Counted from the first letter of the stretch, positions 1 to 13,620 are shown. The stretch is 64,000 nucleotides of DNA from an uncultured beta proteobacterium (GCA_903871735.1 CAIQHU010000005.1:1-64000); one strand, 5' to 3'. Numbers and translations are program-made. Notes: generated from the sequence alone by a model not told the origin.

Positions 1-204
1 AGCTGTACCATGGCGTATGGCCCATAAATTCGTTACCCGAAAATCATCAGGTCCACTCATCATGGTTTCACATTCGAAATCGATGGCGCGCAGGCGTTTA
101 GCGATTAACTCTTGCAGGCCACCATCAACTGGCGTGACTGAAGGGTGAGAAATCATTACTTGGGTAAGTAATTGGGTCGGCGTGAAATGATCAGAGGAAA
201 GCAT
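1..204 (-). CDS. dapE: Succinyl-diaminopimelate desuccinylase, N-terminal part (runs off the left edge)
   Basis: The frame is not in the ORF track because it leaves the window. Read on the minus strand it opens with an ATG at 202-204 and gives 68 residues containing [17 protein letters not shown] and NLWAIR. These match the start of DapE, the zinc-dependent amidohydrolase that removes succinate from N-succinyl-LL-diaminopimelate in the lysine and peptidoglycan pathway. The catalytic metal ligands lie beyond the edge and cannot be checked. It starts 2 bases after the yffB stop and so is the third gene of a dapD-yffB-dapE operon, which supports the call. Confidence 0.88.
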   Translation of the reverse strand, partial: MLSSDHFTPTQLLTQVMISHPSVTPVDGGLQELIAKRLRAIDFECETMMSGPDDFRVTNLWAIRHGTA

Positions 205-206
205 AC

Positions 207-560
207 TTATGGACTTAAAAATGAGAGGTATTTCGTGGCATGAAAACCGACCAGTATTTGGTCGTTTTTAACCAAAGTTGGCCGTTTGAGTAATGTTGGC
301 TTGGCGATTAACATTTGAATTGCCAGATTGCTTTGCTCAAGTTGTAATTTTTCTTCATCAGAAAGTTTTTTCCATGTAGTGCCCTGACGATTAACGAGTT
401 GATCAAGCGGAACTTGCTCTAGCCATCTTTCGAGAAGTTGGCTGGTTGGCGCTTGTTTTTTATAGTCGATAAAAACGAATTCATATTGGTTCTGATTTAA
501 CCATATTTTTGCCTTTTGGACACTGGAGCAATTAGAAATTCCGAACAACTGAATCGACAT
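207..560 (-). CDS. yffB: ArsC/Spx-family protein, YffB type
   Basis: This 117-residue thioredoxin-fold protein belongs to the ArsC/Spx family. It has the N-terminal [12 protein letters not shown] segment with one cysteine, then [10 protein letters not shown] and KPTLLKRP, which are typical of YffB. YffB proteins resemble arsenate reductase, but a role in arsenate reduction is not established, so no reaction is assigned. The stop of dapD is directly followed by this start and the stop is 2 bases before dapE. The same dapD/dapE neighbourhood is common for yffB in proteobacteria. It ends with no extension beyond the ArsC fold. Confidence 0.85.
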   Translation of the reverse strand: MSIQLFGISNCSSVQKAKIWLNQNQYEFVFIDYKKQAPTSQLLERWLEQVPLDQLVNRQGTTWKKLSDEEKLQLEQSNLAIQMLIAKPTLLKRPTLVKNDQILVGFHATKYLSFLSP

Positions 561-1400
561 TTAATCTCTAAGTAGTTCGTTAATCGCTGTTTTTGCCCGG
601 GTTTGCGCATCGACCTTTTTAACTATAATAGCCGCATACAAACTGTATTTACCATTTGCGGAGGGCAGAGATCCAGGCACAACTACAGAGCCAGCGGGCA
701 CTCGACCGTAATGTACCTCACCAGTTTCACGATCATAGATTTTTGTGCTTTGGCCGATGTAAACACCCATTGATAGAACGCTATTTTCTTCGATCACTAC
801 GCCTTCGACCACTTCCGATCTGGCGCCGATGAAACAGTTATCTTCAATAATTACAGGCCCAGCTTGGACTGGTTCGAGTACTCCACCGATACCAACACCA
901 CCAGACAAGTGAACATTTTTACCGATTTGGGCGCAAGATCCCACTGTTGCCCAAGTATCAACCATGGATCCTTCATCGACATAGGCGCCGATATTGACAT
1001 AGGATGGCATCAGAACAACATTTTTGCCAATAAACGATCCACGCCTGGCGATTGCTGGCGGGACAACTCGAAAACCGCCTTTCTGAAAATCGGCCGGGGA
1101 GTAGTTTGCAAACTTACTAGGGACCTTATCAAAGAATTGGGTAAAACCACCAGCGGTCATGACTTCGTTATCTTGTAATTTAAAAGATAATAAAACAGCT
1201 TTTTTAATCCACTGGTGCACTTCCCACTGGCCGACAGCTTTTCGGGTAGCTACGCGCAGACTGCCATCATCTAGGCCCTGAATCACTTCGGCGACAGCTG
1301 CATGCAATTCGGCAGGGGCATTTTGACTTGAATAGTTGGCTCGGTTTTCCCAGGCTTGATCGATCAGGCTTGGTAAAGATTCTTTTGCATGTGTGTTCAT
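561..1400 (-). CDS. dapD: 2,3,4,5-tetrahydropyridine-2,6-dicarboxylate N-succinyltransferase
   Basis: DapD transfers succinyl from succinyl-CoA to tetrahydrodipicolinate in the succinylase branch of diaminopimelate synthesis, in the cytosol. The 279-residue length is close to the family norm of about 275. An N-terminal helical domain is followed, from about residue 105, by hexapeptide repeats of a left-handed beta-helix ([18 protein letters not shown] and later turns). The [13 protein letters not shown] stretch is characteristic. It is the promoter-proximal gene of dapD-yffB-dapE. The start is divergent from smc with about 135 bases between them, which must hold both promoters. I could not pick either with confidence. 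Confidence 0.96.
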   Translation of the reverse strand: MNTHAKESLPSLIDQAWENRANYSSQNAPAELHAAVAEVIQGLDDGSLRVATRKAVGQWEVHQWIKKAVLLSFKLQDNEVMTAGGFTQFFDKVPSKFANYSPADFQKGGFRVVPPAIARRGSFIGKNVVLMPSYVNIGAYVDEGSMVDTWATVGSCAQIGKNVHLSGGVGIGGVLEPVQAGPVIIEDNCFIGARSEVVEGVVIEENSVLSMGVYIGQSTKIYDRETGEVHYGRVPAGSVVVPGSLPSANGKYSLYAAIIVKKVDAQTRAKTAINELLRD

Positions 1401-1535
1401 AATGGTAATAAATGTTTAATTTTAAAGAGATAGACGGGTTTATTTTATATCGTGAATGAAAATTATGGCGAAATACTGTGGTTTGATCCCCAGACTTGAT
1501 ATCATCATTGTTTAATCGAAATAACTTATACTGCC

Positions 1536-4500
1536 GTGCGACTTAAATCTATCAAATTAGCTGGTTTTAAATCCTTCGTTGACCCGACCCATTTTGACCT
1601 TCCCGGTCAGTTAATTGGCGTTGTTGGCCCAAACGGCTGTGGTAAATCCAACATTATTGATGCTGTGCGGTGGGTTTTAGGTGAGTCTCGGGCTAGTGAA
1701 CTCCGCGGTGAGTCGATGCAAGATGTGATTTTTAATGGCTCAGGATTGCGAAAGCCCTCTGGAAGGGCCAGTGTTGAGCTTGTTTTTGATAATACGGATG
1801 GGCGAGCTTTAGGGCAGTGGTCCGCCTTTGGTGAAATATCTGTAAAACGTGTACTTACACGAGATGGCGCCTCTAACTATCTGATTAATCAACAAATTGT
1901 TCGACGAAAAGATATCCAAGACATGTTTTTAGGAACCGGTCTTGGGCCTCGGGCTTATGCAATTATTGGTCAGGGTATGATCTCCAGAATTATTGAGGCC
2001 AAGCCAGAAGAGTTAAGAATTTTCTTAGAGGAGGCCGCTGGTGTTTCCAAATACAAGGAACGTCGGAAAGAAACTGAATCGCGTTTAGAAAGTACGCAAG
2101 AGAATTTGACGCGTGTACGAGATATTCTTCGAGAATTAGATGCCCAGTTAATTAAATTAGAATCACAAGCGCAAGTTGCAGGACTATTCCAAGAATATCA
2201 GTCCAGTATGCAAAGTAAGCAGCATTTGCTCTGGTTTATGCGGATGACGCAGGCTGAAACTGAGCGGCAACGCCAGAATGAAAGAATCCGTACGGAGCAG
2301 GTTTTATTAGAAGAGCGAATTGCGCTTTTGAGGTCTTCTGAATTATCTCTGGAAAATACAAGAGCGGATCAATACGTTTTACAAGATGAAGTATCACAAG
2401 CGCAAGCGGCTTTATATGAAGTGACTGCCGCGGTTGCTCAGACCGAGTCTGAAATCCGTTTTGCCAACGAATCGAAGTTACGCTTACAAGCTCAAATTAC
2501 TGATCTGATTGCGCAAAAAAATCGCTGGCAAGGCCAATTAGATCAGGCGACAGAACAGTTTGCTACAGTTTGTGCGCAGCTTGAACAATCAAATGCTGAT
2601 GATAGTCAGTGTCAAGCTGATTTAAGTACCCATGAAAGTATTCTTCCGGAGTTAGAAGTTCTTTGGAAAAATTCGCAACAGACAGTTGAAACTACCCGAT
2701 CTGCGTGTTCAGAAATTGAAAAAGAACTCGCCCGAATTCAGTCATTAGCGCAAAGCCTCAGTTCACAGGCCGAGCAAACTGAGCAACGCTTAGTCCGTTT
2801 GAGGATTGATTTTGAGCAATTAATTCGGCCTGATGCACAGGCACTTTTAACCGCTCAAGATCGCTTACAAAGTGCTCTAAAAAAGCGCGACGATGCCCAG
2901 TCCAAAAGACTTTTATCCGAACAGCAAATTTTACAAGCTGATCAGGCGAGGGCTAAGGATCAAGAACAGTTCCAAATTACGAATCAGGCTGTACAGCAAA
3001 CCCAAGCAAAGCTCTCTGCTCTTAAAAATATTCAAGAACAGGTTCTTGCGCAGGGTAAATTAATGCCTTGGTTACAAAAAAATGATCTAGCTACGTTGCC
3101 GCGTCTTTGGCAGAAAATTCAAGTTGAATCAGGCTGGGAAAGAGCAGTTGAATCTGTTTTACGAGAACGCATTGGTGCTATTGAAGCGCAAAGTCTAGCA
3201 GCGATTATTCAATATGAAGAGCAAACACCGCCTAGTCGCGTAGCTTGGTTTTTAGCAAATGCGCAACCAGCTGCGACAAAAGTTGTAGGAGGTGCCTCGT
3301 TAACCCCGCTATTGAGCAGAATTCAGGTCCGCGATTTGGCATTGTCTGTGGCTTTAAGTGATTGGCTAGCTCTCGTTTATGTGATTGAATCTGTGCAAGA
3401 GGGTGTTGCTCGTCGAGAGGAATTACCTTTAAGCGGAGTTTTTGTAACCACGAAAGGTCATTTAATCTCTCGAGTTGGCGTGCAATTGTATGCTGAAGAT
3501 AACGAGCAAGCTGGCCTGATTATTCGTGCTAAGGAGTTAGAAAGTTTAGAAAAACAACTCAAGTCGGAGCAGTTTTTGTTAGATGAGGCGCAAAGCCACC
3601 TGAGTCAAGCGCAGGGAAATTATCAGCAGGCCCATCAGCAATCTGTATCTGATCGCCAAGCTGCTGAGCAATCTGTCAAGGATGCCCACCGGTTTGAGGT
3701 CGAAGCGATGCAATTATTGCAGGCTGAAGAGCAGTATTCTGTTCGTGCGGCGCAAGTCCAACAAGAACTTGCAGAGACGGCTGTTTTACGCGATCAAATT
3801 CAAACGCGTATTGCTGATAATGTGGTTAATACCGAGTCACAAACAGCCCAGTTATCTCTTGCACAAGCAAATTTTGATGAGGCTGTGCTAGCCCATGAAG
3901 TGCATTCGCATTCACGTAGTGTGGCGATTCAAAAGCGGCAAGAATTACAATCAATTGCACAAGAAGCATCGTTTGAAGTGCGTACTTTGAGACAACGTCA
4001 AACTGATTTAGAGCGCGATATGCACTCTGCCACTGCGCAATTAGGGGCCCTCAATCAAACTCAGCAGACCGCGCAAGCAGAATTCGAGCAATTAACTGAT
4101 TTACGGGCACAAGAACTTCTGCAAGAACTCTTAGAGAATCGATCAGGTAAAGAAAATGCTTTAGCTGATGTGAGAACACGTTTTGATGCATTGATGTTTG
4201 AGTTAAAAGAACACGATGAGAAGCGTCTTGGTTATGAAAAGGAAATTGAGCCGATACGGGAAAAAATTATTGCTGCGCAATTAAAAGAACAAGCCGCACG
4301 TTTGTCTGTTGAACAATTTGAGACCTTGCTAAAAGATAACCATGCGGACTTTAATGATTTACAAATTGCTGTTACTGATGATCTGCAATTGTCGAACTTA
4401 CAGCATCAAGTCAACGATTTACAGGCAAAGATTACAGCATTAGGCCCAGTGAATATGGCTGCTCTTGATGAATTAAAGACCTCTAGCGAGCGTAAGAGCT

Positions 4501-5057
4501 TCTTAGATGCCCAGTCGGCAGACCTCAATGAGGCTATTCAAACTCTGACTGATGCCATTATGAAAATTGATGGCGAAACTCGGGATTTATTACAGGCGAC
4601 TTTTGATCAGGTCAACCAGCATTTTTCTGAAAATTTCCCAGCATTGTTTGGGGGAGGCACAGCTCGACTAGTCATGACTGGTGAGGAAATTTTAGACTCT
4701 GGTGTGCAGGTGATGGCTCAGCCTCCAGGGAAAAAGAATACAACGATTCATCTTTTATCAGGTGGTGAGAAAGCCTTAACTGCAATTGCTTTAGTATTTT
4801 CTCTCTTTCATCTCAATCCAGCTCCATTTTGCTTACTCGACGAAGTGGATGCTCCATTAGATGATGCCAACACCGCAAGGTATGCGGATATTGTTGCCAA
4901 AATGTCGCAAAAAACCCAGTTTTTGTTTATTTCCCACAATAAAATAACGATGGAAATTGCGAACCAATTGATTGGTGTTACGATGCAAGAGCAGGGAGTT
5001 TCTAGAGTAGTGGCAGTCGATATTCAGGCTGCTACCGCATTGACCCAGAGTAAATAA
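1536..5057 (+). CDS. smc: Chromosome segregation SMC protein
   Basis: This is the condensin ATPase that organises and segregates the chromosome. The 1173-residue protein has the full SMC layout: Walker A GPNGCGKS at residues 31-38, a first coiled coil from about 170, a hinge around 510-660, a returning coiled coil rich in Q, A and E, then the ABC signature LLSGGEKAL and Walker B CLLDEVDAPLDD near the C-terminus. The start is a GTG, placed where homologues begin (MRLKSIKLAGFKSF). ScpA/ScpB partners are not in the window. It is followed 4 bases later by zipA and then ligA, an arrangement common in Betaproteobacteria. Confidence 0.97.
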   Translation: MRLKSIKLAGFKSFVDPTHFDLPGQLIGVVGPNGCGKSNIIDAVRWVLGESRASELRGESMQDVIFNGSGLRKPSGRASVELVFDNTDGRALGQWSAFGEISVKRVLTRDGASNYLINQQIVRRKDIQDMFLGTGLGPRAYAIIGQGMISRIIEAKPEELRIFLEEAAGVSKYKERRKETESRLESTQENLTRVRDILRELDAQLIKLESQAQVAGLFQEYQSSMQSKQHLLWFMRMTQAETERQRQNERIRTEQVLLEERIALLRSSELSLENTRADQYVLQDEVSQAQAALYEVTAAVAQTESEIRFANESKLRLQAQITDLIAQKNRWQGQLDQATEQFATVCAQLEQSNADDSQCQADLSTHESILPELEVLWKNSQQTVETTRSACSEIEKELARIQSLAQSLSSQAEQTEQRLVRLRIDFEQLIRPDAQALLTAQDRLQSALKKRDDAQSKRLLSEQQILQADQARAKDQEQFQITNQAVQQTQAKLSALKNIQEQVLAQGKLMPWLQKNDLATLPRLWQKIQVESGWERAVESVLRERIGAIEAQSLAAIIQYEEQTPPSRVAWFLANAQPAATKVVGGASLTPLLSRIQVRDLALSVALSDWLALVYVIESVQEGVARREELPLSGVFVTTKGHLISRVGVQLYAEDNEQAGLIIRAKELESLEKQLKSEQFLLDEAQSHLSQAQGNYQQAHQQSVSDRQAAEQSVKDAHRFEVEAMQLLQAEEQYSVRAAQVQQELAETAVLRDQIQTRIADNVVNTESQTAQLSLAQANFDEAVLAHEVHSHSRSVAIQKRQELQSIAQEASFEVRTLRQRQTDLERDMHSATAQLGALNQTQQTAQAEFEQLTDLRAQELLQELLENRSGKENALADVRTRFDALMFELKEHDEKRLGYEKEIEPIREKIIAAQLKEQAARLSVEQFETLLKDNHADFNDLQIAVTDDLQLSNLQHQVNDLQAKITALGPVNMAALDELKTSSERKSFLDAQSADLNEAIQTLTDAIMKIDGETRDLLQATFDQVNQHFSENFPALFGGGTARLVMTGEEILDSGVQVMAQPPGKKNTTIHLLSGGEKALTAIALVFSLFHLNPAPFCLLDEVDAPLDDANTARYADIVAKMSQKTQFLFISHNKITMEIANQLIGVTMQEQGVSRVVAVDIQAATALTQSK

Positions 5058-5061
5058 ACCT

Positions 5062-8257
<3,196 letters not shown>

Positions 8258-8340
8258 ATCATGATGGATTTAATTCGGATACGAACTACCGTTGTGTAGT
8301 TGGAAGAAAGAACATTGAACTATTTTTAACTGAGCTGATT

Positions 8341-10908
8341 CTATATCGCTAGGGCTTCAATTAATTCAGTTTCAATTTGGATTTGCAGTTTTGGATTTAA
8401 TTTTAATCGCTCTCCATCAAGCAAGAGAGTGTCTTCTACCCTTTCCCCAAGAGTATTAATTCGCGCATTTTTTAAAGAGATTTGATGTTTAGCCAAAATC
8501 CTAGAAACAGCGTAAAGAAGACCAGCTCGGTCATTTGTGCTTAATGATAAAACAAACAGTTCACTGCGCTCATCGGGGATAAGACTAACTCGAGGTTGCA
8601 TTGGAAAGGTTCTCGATTGTCTAGATGTGCGCCCCTTTTGGACATCGGGGAGGGGGGCTAATTGTTTTAGAGTTTTCAAGAGGTCATATTCAACCATTTG
8701 GATTAAGTCGCGATAAGAACCGATTTCCCGTCCTTGCACATGTAAGACCTCAAAAGTATCAAGCGCGTAACCCTTCAAGGTTGTATGAACATTAGCATCC
8801 AAAATCGTAAAGCCACTTTGATCGAGATAAGCTAGAATCCGAGCGAATAAATCAGTTTGATCTGGTAGGTAGACCACAATTTGAAGACCATCCCCAATTG
8901 GGGATAGGCGCGCTTTCACAATCGGCTCTGTGGTCTTGACATGATTAAATAGATGGCGCGTAAGCCAAGCAATATTATTCGCATCATGCTTTAGGAAAAA
9001 GCCTACGTCTAAACTTTTCCAAAGTTCTAGGTGTGCATCTTGGTGAATGCCATGCAGCCGGAGTTGCTCGAGGGCACTTTTCTGACGCAGATCTAATTGC
9101 GAGTTCGCATCAAAGGATGCCCCTCCCAAGTATTGGAGCGTAGCACGATATAAATCCTCTAACAATTTACCTTTCCAGGCATTCCAGACTTTTGGACTGG
9201 TGCCACGAATGTCAGCGACAGTCAGAAGATAGAGCGCGGTTAAGTTGCGTTTTGTTTGTACTTTTTGAGCAAATAGAGCAATGACTTGTGGATCATAAAT
9301 ATCTTTTTTCTGAGCAATCTGACTCATACTCAGGTGCTCTGCGACTAAAAATGAAACTAGATCAGCGTCTTCTTTGGCAATGCCGTGCTGTGTACAAAAT
9401 AGCTTGACATCTTTTTTCCCTAACTCTGAATGATCACCACCTCGTCCTTTCGCAATATCATGAAATATTGCGCCCAGGACTAAGATCCACGACTGATCAA
9501 AATTAGCTGCTAATTCGCTACAAAAAGGAAATTCATGGGCTAATTCAGCCACAAAGAATCTACGAACATTTTTTAAAACAGTCATTATGTGTTGGTCGAC
9601 GGTATACACATGGAATAAATCATGCTGCATTTGGCCTACAATTTTTCGAAACGGTGGCAGATATCTACCGAGAACACTAGTTTGGTTCATTAAATGTAAG
9701 GTTCTTGTAATACCTGTAGTTTGCTTAATGATGGCTAAAAATACTTGTCGATTTTCGGGCTGATTCCGCCATGATGCATTCATTAACTCCCTGGCGTTAT
9801 AAATTGCGCGCATGGTTTGGGTAGAAAATCCTGTTAATTGGGAGTAACTGGCAAATAGTAAAAAAGTTACTAAAATTTGATCCGGTTTTTTTTCAAAAAG
9901 TAGTGGATCTAAGATATCTAACTGACCTTGTCGATCAATAAAATATTCCGACAGCGGCAGTGGGGTAACCGCTTTTTGAGGAAAAATCAACGCTTCGATA
10001 TTTTGAATAAGAATTTCATTTAATTGGGTTACAGCTTTAGCGGCCCAGTAATACTTCCGCATGATTTGCTCGCTTGCTCTTTTTACTTTGGTACTAGTTA
10101 AGCCAAAGCTTTCTGCCAGAGCTGTTTGTGCTTCAAAAATTAATACATCTTGACGCCGTTTGGATAGTAGATGTAGTTGTGCCCTGATTTTTTGGAGAGT
10201 TCTTTGATTTTTGGAGAGCTCTTTTTCTTCGCGGGCAGTAATGATGCCACGTTGATAGAGGTCTTTAAAACTTGCCCCCAGATGAGCGGCTTTTGTCATC
10301 CATAAAATAACTTGAAGGTCCCGCAGGCCACCAGGGCTTTCTTTACAGTTTGGTTCTAGGGCGTAAGGTGTGTTTTGATATTTTTGATGGCGTTGCCGAA
10401 GCTCTAAAAGTTTTTCCAAAAAAAATGAGCGGCAATCCATTGCTTTGTCAAAAGCTATCTGAAACTGCGCATACAGTTCGATATTCCCAAGTAGATAGCG
10501 TGACTCTAAGAGGGATGTGCGTACAGTAATATCTTTGGCTGATTCGCTCAGGCATTCATCTAAATTGCGGACTGAGGACCCTATTTCAAGACCATAATCC
10601 CAGCATAAAGAAACGAATTTTTCGAGTTGTTCACCATATTTTTGAGCAACCAGTTCGATATGTTGTTCATTGTGCAAGAATAAAATATCTACATCAGAAA
10701 AAGGGAATAACTCATTTCTACCAAATCCACCCACAGCAATCAAGGTTGGCATTTGTTGGGTATTAAATTGATCAAGGCCGGCTTTGTGCCAGGCTTCCTT
10801 GAGGATCGTCTCTGCGGCAGCGCTTAAATTTTTAGTCAGTTTAGTGACCTGTTGACTAGCATTAAATTGCTCGAAAAGTTTTGTTTTAATTTCTAAAAAC
10901 TTATTCAT
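8341..10908 (-). CDS. glnD: Bifunctional [protein-PII] uridylyltransferase / uridylyl-removing enzyme
   Basis: GlnD senses glutamine and uridylylates or deuridylylates PII to control nitrogen assimilation. The 855-residue protein shows the nucleotidyltransferase motif GGFGRNELFPFSDVDIL at residues 60-76, a central HD hydrolase domain (LGAIFHDIAKGRGGDHSELG) and two C-terminal ACT domains (IVVYLPDQTDLFARILAYL and LFVLSLSTNDRAGLLYAV). All parts needed for both activities are present. It lies 18 bases downstream of map, so the two are probably co-transcribed. Its 3' end faces ligA across 83 bases. PII itself is not in the window. Confidence 0.97.
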   Translation of the reverse strand: MNKFLEIKTKLFEQFNASQQVTKLTKNLSAAAETILKEAWHKAGLDQFNTQQMPTLIAVGGFGRNELFPFSDVDILFLHNEQHIELVAQKYGEQLEKFVSLCWDYGLEIGSSVRNLDECLSESAKDITVRTSLLESRYLLGNIELYAQFQIAFDKAMDCRSFFLEKLLELRQRHQKYQNTPYALEPNCKESPGGLRDLQVILWMTKAAHLGASFKDLYQRGIITAREEKELSKNQRTLQKIRAQLHLLSKRRQDVLIFEAQTALAESFGLTSTKVKRASEQIMRKYYWAAKAVTQLNEILIQNIEALIFPQKAVTPLPLSEYFIDRQGQLDILDPLLFEKKPDQILVTFLLFASYSQLTGFSTQTMRAIYNARELMNASWRNQPENRQVFLAIIKQTTGITRTLHLMNQTSVLGRYLPPFRKIVGQMQHDLFHVYTVDQHIMTVLKNVRRFFVAELAHEFPFCSELAANFDQSWILVLGAIFHDIAKGRGGDHSELGKKDVKLFCTQHGIAKEDADLVSFLVAEHLSMSQIAQKKDIYDPQVIALFAQKVQTKRNLTALYLLTVADIRGTSPKVWNAWKGKLLEDLYRATLQYLGGASFDANSQLDLRQKSALEQLRLHGIHQDAHLELWKSLDVGFFLKHDANNIAWLTRHLFNHVKTTEPIVKARLSPIGDGLQIVVYLPDQTDLFARILAYLDQSGFTILDANVHTTLKGYALDTFEVLHVQGREIGSYRDLIQMVEYDLLKTLKQLAPLPDVQKGRTSRQSRTFPMQPRVSLIPDERSELFVLSLSTNDRAGLLYAVSRILAKHQISLKNARINTLGERVEDTLLLDGERLKLNPKLQIQIETELIEALAI

Positions 10909-10926
10909 CAGGTGTGCAGGTGATTT

Positions 10927-11760
10927 TCAAGCAATGGATGTATTTCCGGAAATCTGAGGTTTAACAATTTCTGGTGGTTCTGGGCAGTTTTGGGAGCTTG
11001 TTAGGACTTCGACACCGTGTTGTGTCACTAGGACGGTATGTTCCCATTGTGCTGAAAGGCTACGATCTTTTGTTTTTACAGTCCACAAATCGGGCATGGT
11101 TCGAATATCTCGTTTGCCGGCATTAATCATGGGTTCGATTGTGAAAGTCATTCCCTCTTCGAGAAAGTCACCTGTTTTTGGTTTACCATAGTGCAGAATT
11201 TGTGGATCTTGATGGAATACTTTACCAATTCCATGACCACAATATTCCCTAACTACCGAGTAACCAGCTTTTTCAGCATGGCTTTGGATTGCATGGCCAA
11301 TATCCCCAAGTTGGGCGCCTGGTTTAACTTGTGCGATGCCAAGCCACATACATTCGAAGGTGATTTGAGAAAGACGCTTTGCCATAATTGAAACATCACC
11401 CACTAGGAACATCCGACTGGTATCGCCAAAATAGCCACTTGGAGTAATGACCGTAATATCAATGTTTACAATATCACCCGATTTAAGAATGCGTTCGCTC
11501 GGAATGCCATGGCAAATCACATCATTGACGGAGGTACAAATAGCCTTTGGGAAGGGTGGATAACCAGGTGGTTGATAGTTCAGGGGGGCTGGAATTGTTT
11601 TTTGCACATCCCGCATATAGGCATGGCAAAGTCGGTCTATTTCTTCCGTGGAGATACCTACCTGAACATGCGGAGCGATGTGGTCTAGTACTTCACTGGC
11701 CAACTGCCCTGCTTGCCGCATTGCCTGAATATCTGATTCTTTAGTAAAAAGTTCTCTCAT
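10927..11760 (-). CDS. map: Type I methionine aminopeptidase
   Basis: Map removes the N-terminal methionine from nascent proteins. The 277-residue sequence carries all pita-bread metal ligands: NIDITV (D101), GDTSRMF (D113), GHGIGKVFHQDP (His), EGMTFTIEPM (Glu) and QWEHTVLV (Glu), plus the substrate-binding HGIPSE. It is slightly longer than the E. coli enzyme because of a short C-terminal tail (QNCPEPPEIVKPQISG). It is divergent from rpsB, a common arrangement in proteobacteria, with 228 bases between the two starts. Confidence 0.97.
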   Translation of the reverse strand: MRELFTKESDIQAMRQAGQLASEVLDHIAPHVQVGISTEEIDRLCHAYMRDVQKTIPAPLNYQPPGYPPFPKAICTSVNDVICHGIPSERILKSGDIVNIDITVITPSGYFGDTSRMFLVGDVSIMAKRLSQITFECMWLGIAQVKPGAQLGDIGHAIQSHAEKAGYSVVREYCGHGIGKVFHQDPQILHYGKPKTGDFLEEGMTFTIEPMINAGKRDIRTMPDLWTVKTKDRSLSAQWEHTVLVTQHGVEVLTSSQNCPEPPEIVKPQISGNTSIA

Positions 11761-11911
11761 ACTAGAATTATGGCTGAAAGTAGCTTATAATGCTAAAACT
11801 TTGTTGAGTTCATTGTTAATTTTAGTCGTTATTGGTTTTGTTTTCAAAGATTTTAAATTTGAATGCATTTTAGCGAATATGTGATCAGAATTTCATTCAA
11901 CAGAGAATCTC

Positions 11912-11962
11912 GAGTCAAACCATCCGGGGTGGCGCTTTTTAGCGTAATCAGGATTTGACTTT
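11912..11962 (+). promoter_or_regulatory. Stem-loop leader upstream of rpsB, candidate S2 autoregulatory site
   Basis: The leader can fold as a long interrupted stem. AGTCAA (11913-11918) pairs with TTGACT (11955-11960), and ATCC (11922-11925) pairs with GGAT (11951-11954). An internal loop has GGGGTGG on one side, and CGCT/AGCG close a T-rich tip. It ends about 27 bases before the ATG, ahead of the AGGAGA ribosome site at 11975-11980. In E. coli the rpsB-tsf leader is the target of repression by S2, so this is a reasonable candidate for the same control. That role is inferred. The pairing is what I see. Confidence 0.5.
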
Positions 11963-11988
11963 CGTTTAACCCTTAGGAGAATTGAAAT

Positions 11989-12738
11989 ATGTCAGTGACA
12001 ATGCGTCAGATGCTAGAAGCTGGATGCCATTTTGGGCATCAAACCCGTTTCTGGTCACCCAGAATGGCCCCATTCATTTACGGCCACAGAAATAAAATCC
12101 ACATTATTAACCTCGAAAAAACGTTACCGTTATTTCTTGAAGCCACCAAATTTGCGCGCACAATTGCTGCCAATCGTGGAACAATTTTGTTTGTAGGAAC
12201 CAAAAGACAATCTAAAGACATTATTGCAGAGGAGGCCGCTCGTGCTGGAATGCCATATGTTGATGCTCGTTGGTTAGGCGGTACTTTGACGAACTTTAAG
12301 ACTGTCAAAGGCTCCATCAAGCGTTTAAAGGAAATGACTGCTGCTCGCGAGACTGGTGATTGGGAGCGCTTAGCTAAAAAAGAAGCTTTGATGAATGAAC
12401 GTGAAGTAGATAAATTGCAGAAGTCTTTAGGCGGTATTCAAGAGATGGCGGGTATCCCAGAAGCGATTTTTGTAGTGGATATTGGTTATCACAAAATTGC
12501 CTTAACGGAAGCAAAAAAATTAGGTATTCCAGTAATCGCTGTGGTTGATACGAACCACTCGCCAGATGGTGTAGATTACATTATTCCAGGTAATGATGAC
12601 TCTAGTAAAGCTGTGGCTTTATATGTGCGTGGTATGGCTGATGCAATTTTAGAAGGTAAGGCTTCTGCAATGTCACAATTAGTTGAAGCGATTAAAGATC
12701 CTGAAGAAGCTATTCATGAGGAAGGAAAGGCAGAGTAA
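11989..12738 (+). CDS. rpsB: 30S ribosomal protein S2
   Basis: S2 (249 residues) is a late-assembling protein of the small subunit that helps bind S1. The opening [20 protein letters not shown], the FVGTKRQ and [10 protein letters not shown] segments and the C-terminal [12 protein letters not shown] are diagnostic. A strong AGGAGA site precedes the ATG. The stop TAA is immediately followed by the ATG of tsf (TAAATG), so the usual spacer between these two genes is absent and translation of tsf is probably coupled to that of rpsB. Confidence 0.99.
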   Translation: MSVTMRQMLEAGCHFGHQTRFWSPRMAPFIYGHRNKIHIINLEKTLPLFLEATKFARTIAANRGTILFVGTKRQSKDIIAEEAARAGMPYVDARWLGGTLTNFKTVKGSIKRLKEMTAARETGDWERLAKKEALMNEREVDKLQKSLGGIQEMAGIPEAIFVVDIGYHKIALTEAKKLGIPVIAVVDTNHSPDGVDYIIPGNDDSSKAVALYVRGMADAILEGKASAMSQLVEAIKDPEEAIHEEGKAE

Positions 12739-13620
12739 ATGGTTGCAATTACAGCTAGCATGGTGGGAGAGTTGCGCGCTAAAACCGATGCGCCGATGAT
12801 GGAGTGTAAGAAAGCTCTAACCGAAGCCCTTGGTGATATGGCTCGTGCCGAAGAAATTTTACGTGTCAAACTGGGTAGTAAGGCGAGTAAAGCAGCATCA
12901 AGAATTACAGCGGAGGGTGTAATTACCTCTCTGATTGATGGTAATGAAGGAGTACTTTTAGAAATTAATTGTGAAACGGATTTTGTTTCTAAAAACGATG
13001 ATTTCTTAAAATTTGCGAGTGACTGTGCCAGTTTGATCGTTCATAGTAAGCCAAAGGATGTTGCTAGTTTGTTGTCTCTTCATCTCGGTGAAAAGACGGT
13101 TGATGGAGTCCGCTCCGAGTTAATTGGCAAGATTGGGGAAAACTTATCGATTCGTCGTTTTCAGTTATTTTCCGGTTCCAACCAATTGGTATCTTACTTA
13201 CATGGTACCCGTATTGGCGTGATGGTTGAATTTGTAGGCGATGGGGTTGCTGCCAAAGATGTGGCAATGCATATTGCAGCGATGAAACCGGTAGCTTTAT
13301 CGACTGCGCAAGTACCTGCTGAGAAAATTGCCATTGAGCGCAGCGTTGCTGAGCAAAAAGCTGCTGAGTCTGGCAAGCCGCCTGAGATAGTTGCCAAGAT
13401 GGTTGATGGTTCAATACAGAAGTATTTGAAAGAGGTTTCTTTACTGAACCAAACTTTTGTGAAGAATGATAAACAAACTGTAGAACAGATGCTCAAACAG
13501 CAACAAACGACAATTCACTCTTTCACCATGTATATCGTGGGTGAGGGAATTGAAAAGCGTCAAGATGATTTTGCTGCTGAAGTAGCAGCGCAAGTTGCTG
13601 CAGCAAAAGGTACAGCTTAG
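12739..13620 (+). CDS. tsf: Elongation factor Ts
   Basis: EF-Ts is the nucleotide exchange factor that recharges EF-Tu with GTP. The 293-residue protein begins with the UBA-like [20 protein letters not shown] and ECKKAL segment, then has the core motif [15 protein letters not shown] and two core subdomains. The length matches the family (about 283-295). The start directly abuts the rpsB stop. The ribosome-binding site (AAGGAAAGG) lies inside the rpsB 3' end. A 365-base gap follows before pyrH. Confidence 0.98.
   Translation: MVAITASMVGELRAKTDAPMMECKKALTEALGDMARAEEILRVKLGSKASKAASRITAEGVITSLIDGNEGVLLEINCETDFVSKNDDFLKFASDCASLIVHSKPKDVASLLSLHLGEKTVDGVRSELIGKIGENLSIRRFQLFSGSNQLVSYLHGTRIGVMVEFVGDGVAAKDVAMHIAAMKPVALSTAQVPAEKIAIERSVAEQKAAESGKPPEIVAKMVDGSIQKYLKEVSLLNQTFVKNDKQTVEQMLKQQQTTIHSFTMYIVGEGIEKRQDDFAAEVAAQVAAAKGTA

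Noticed and set aside
8284-8301. AACTAC/GTAGTT hairpin between ligA and glnD
   Set aside because: Six pairs, no GC-rich core and no T tract on either strand. Too weak to call a terminator.
13064-13414. 116-residue minus-strand ORF inside tsf, and similar overlaps such as 864-1178, 32421-32900 and 55751-56092
   Set aside because: They are out-of-frame or antisense shadows of strongly conserved genes and show no domain features.
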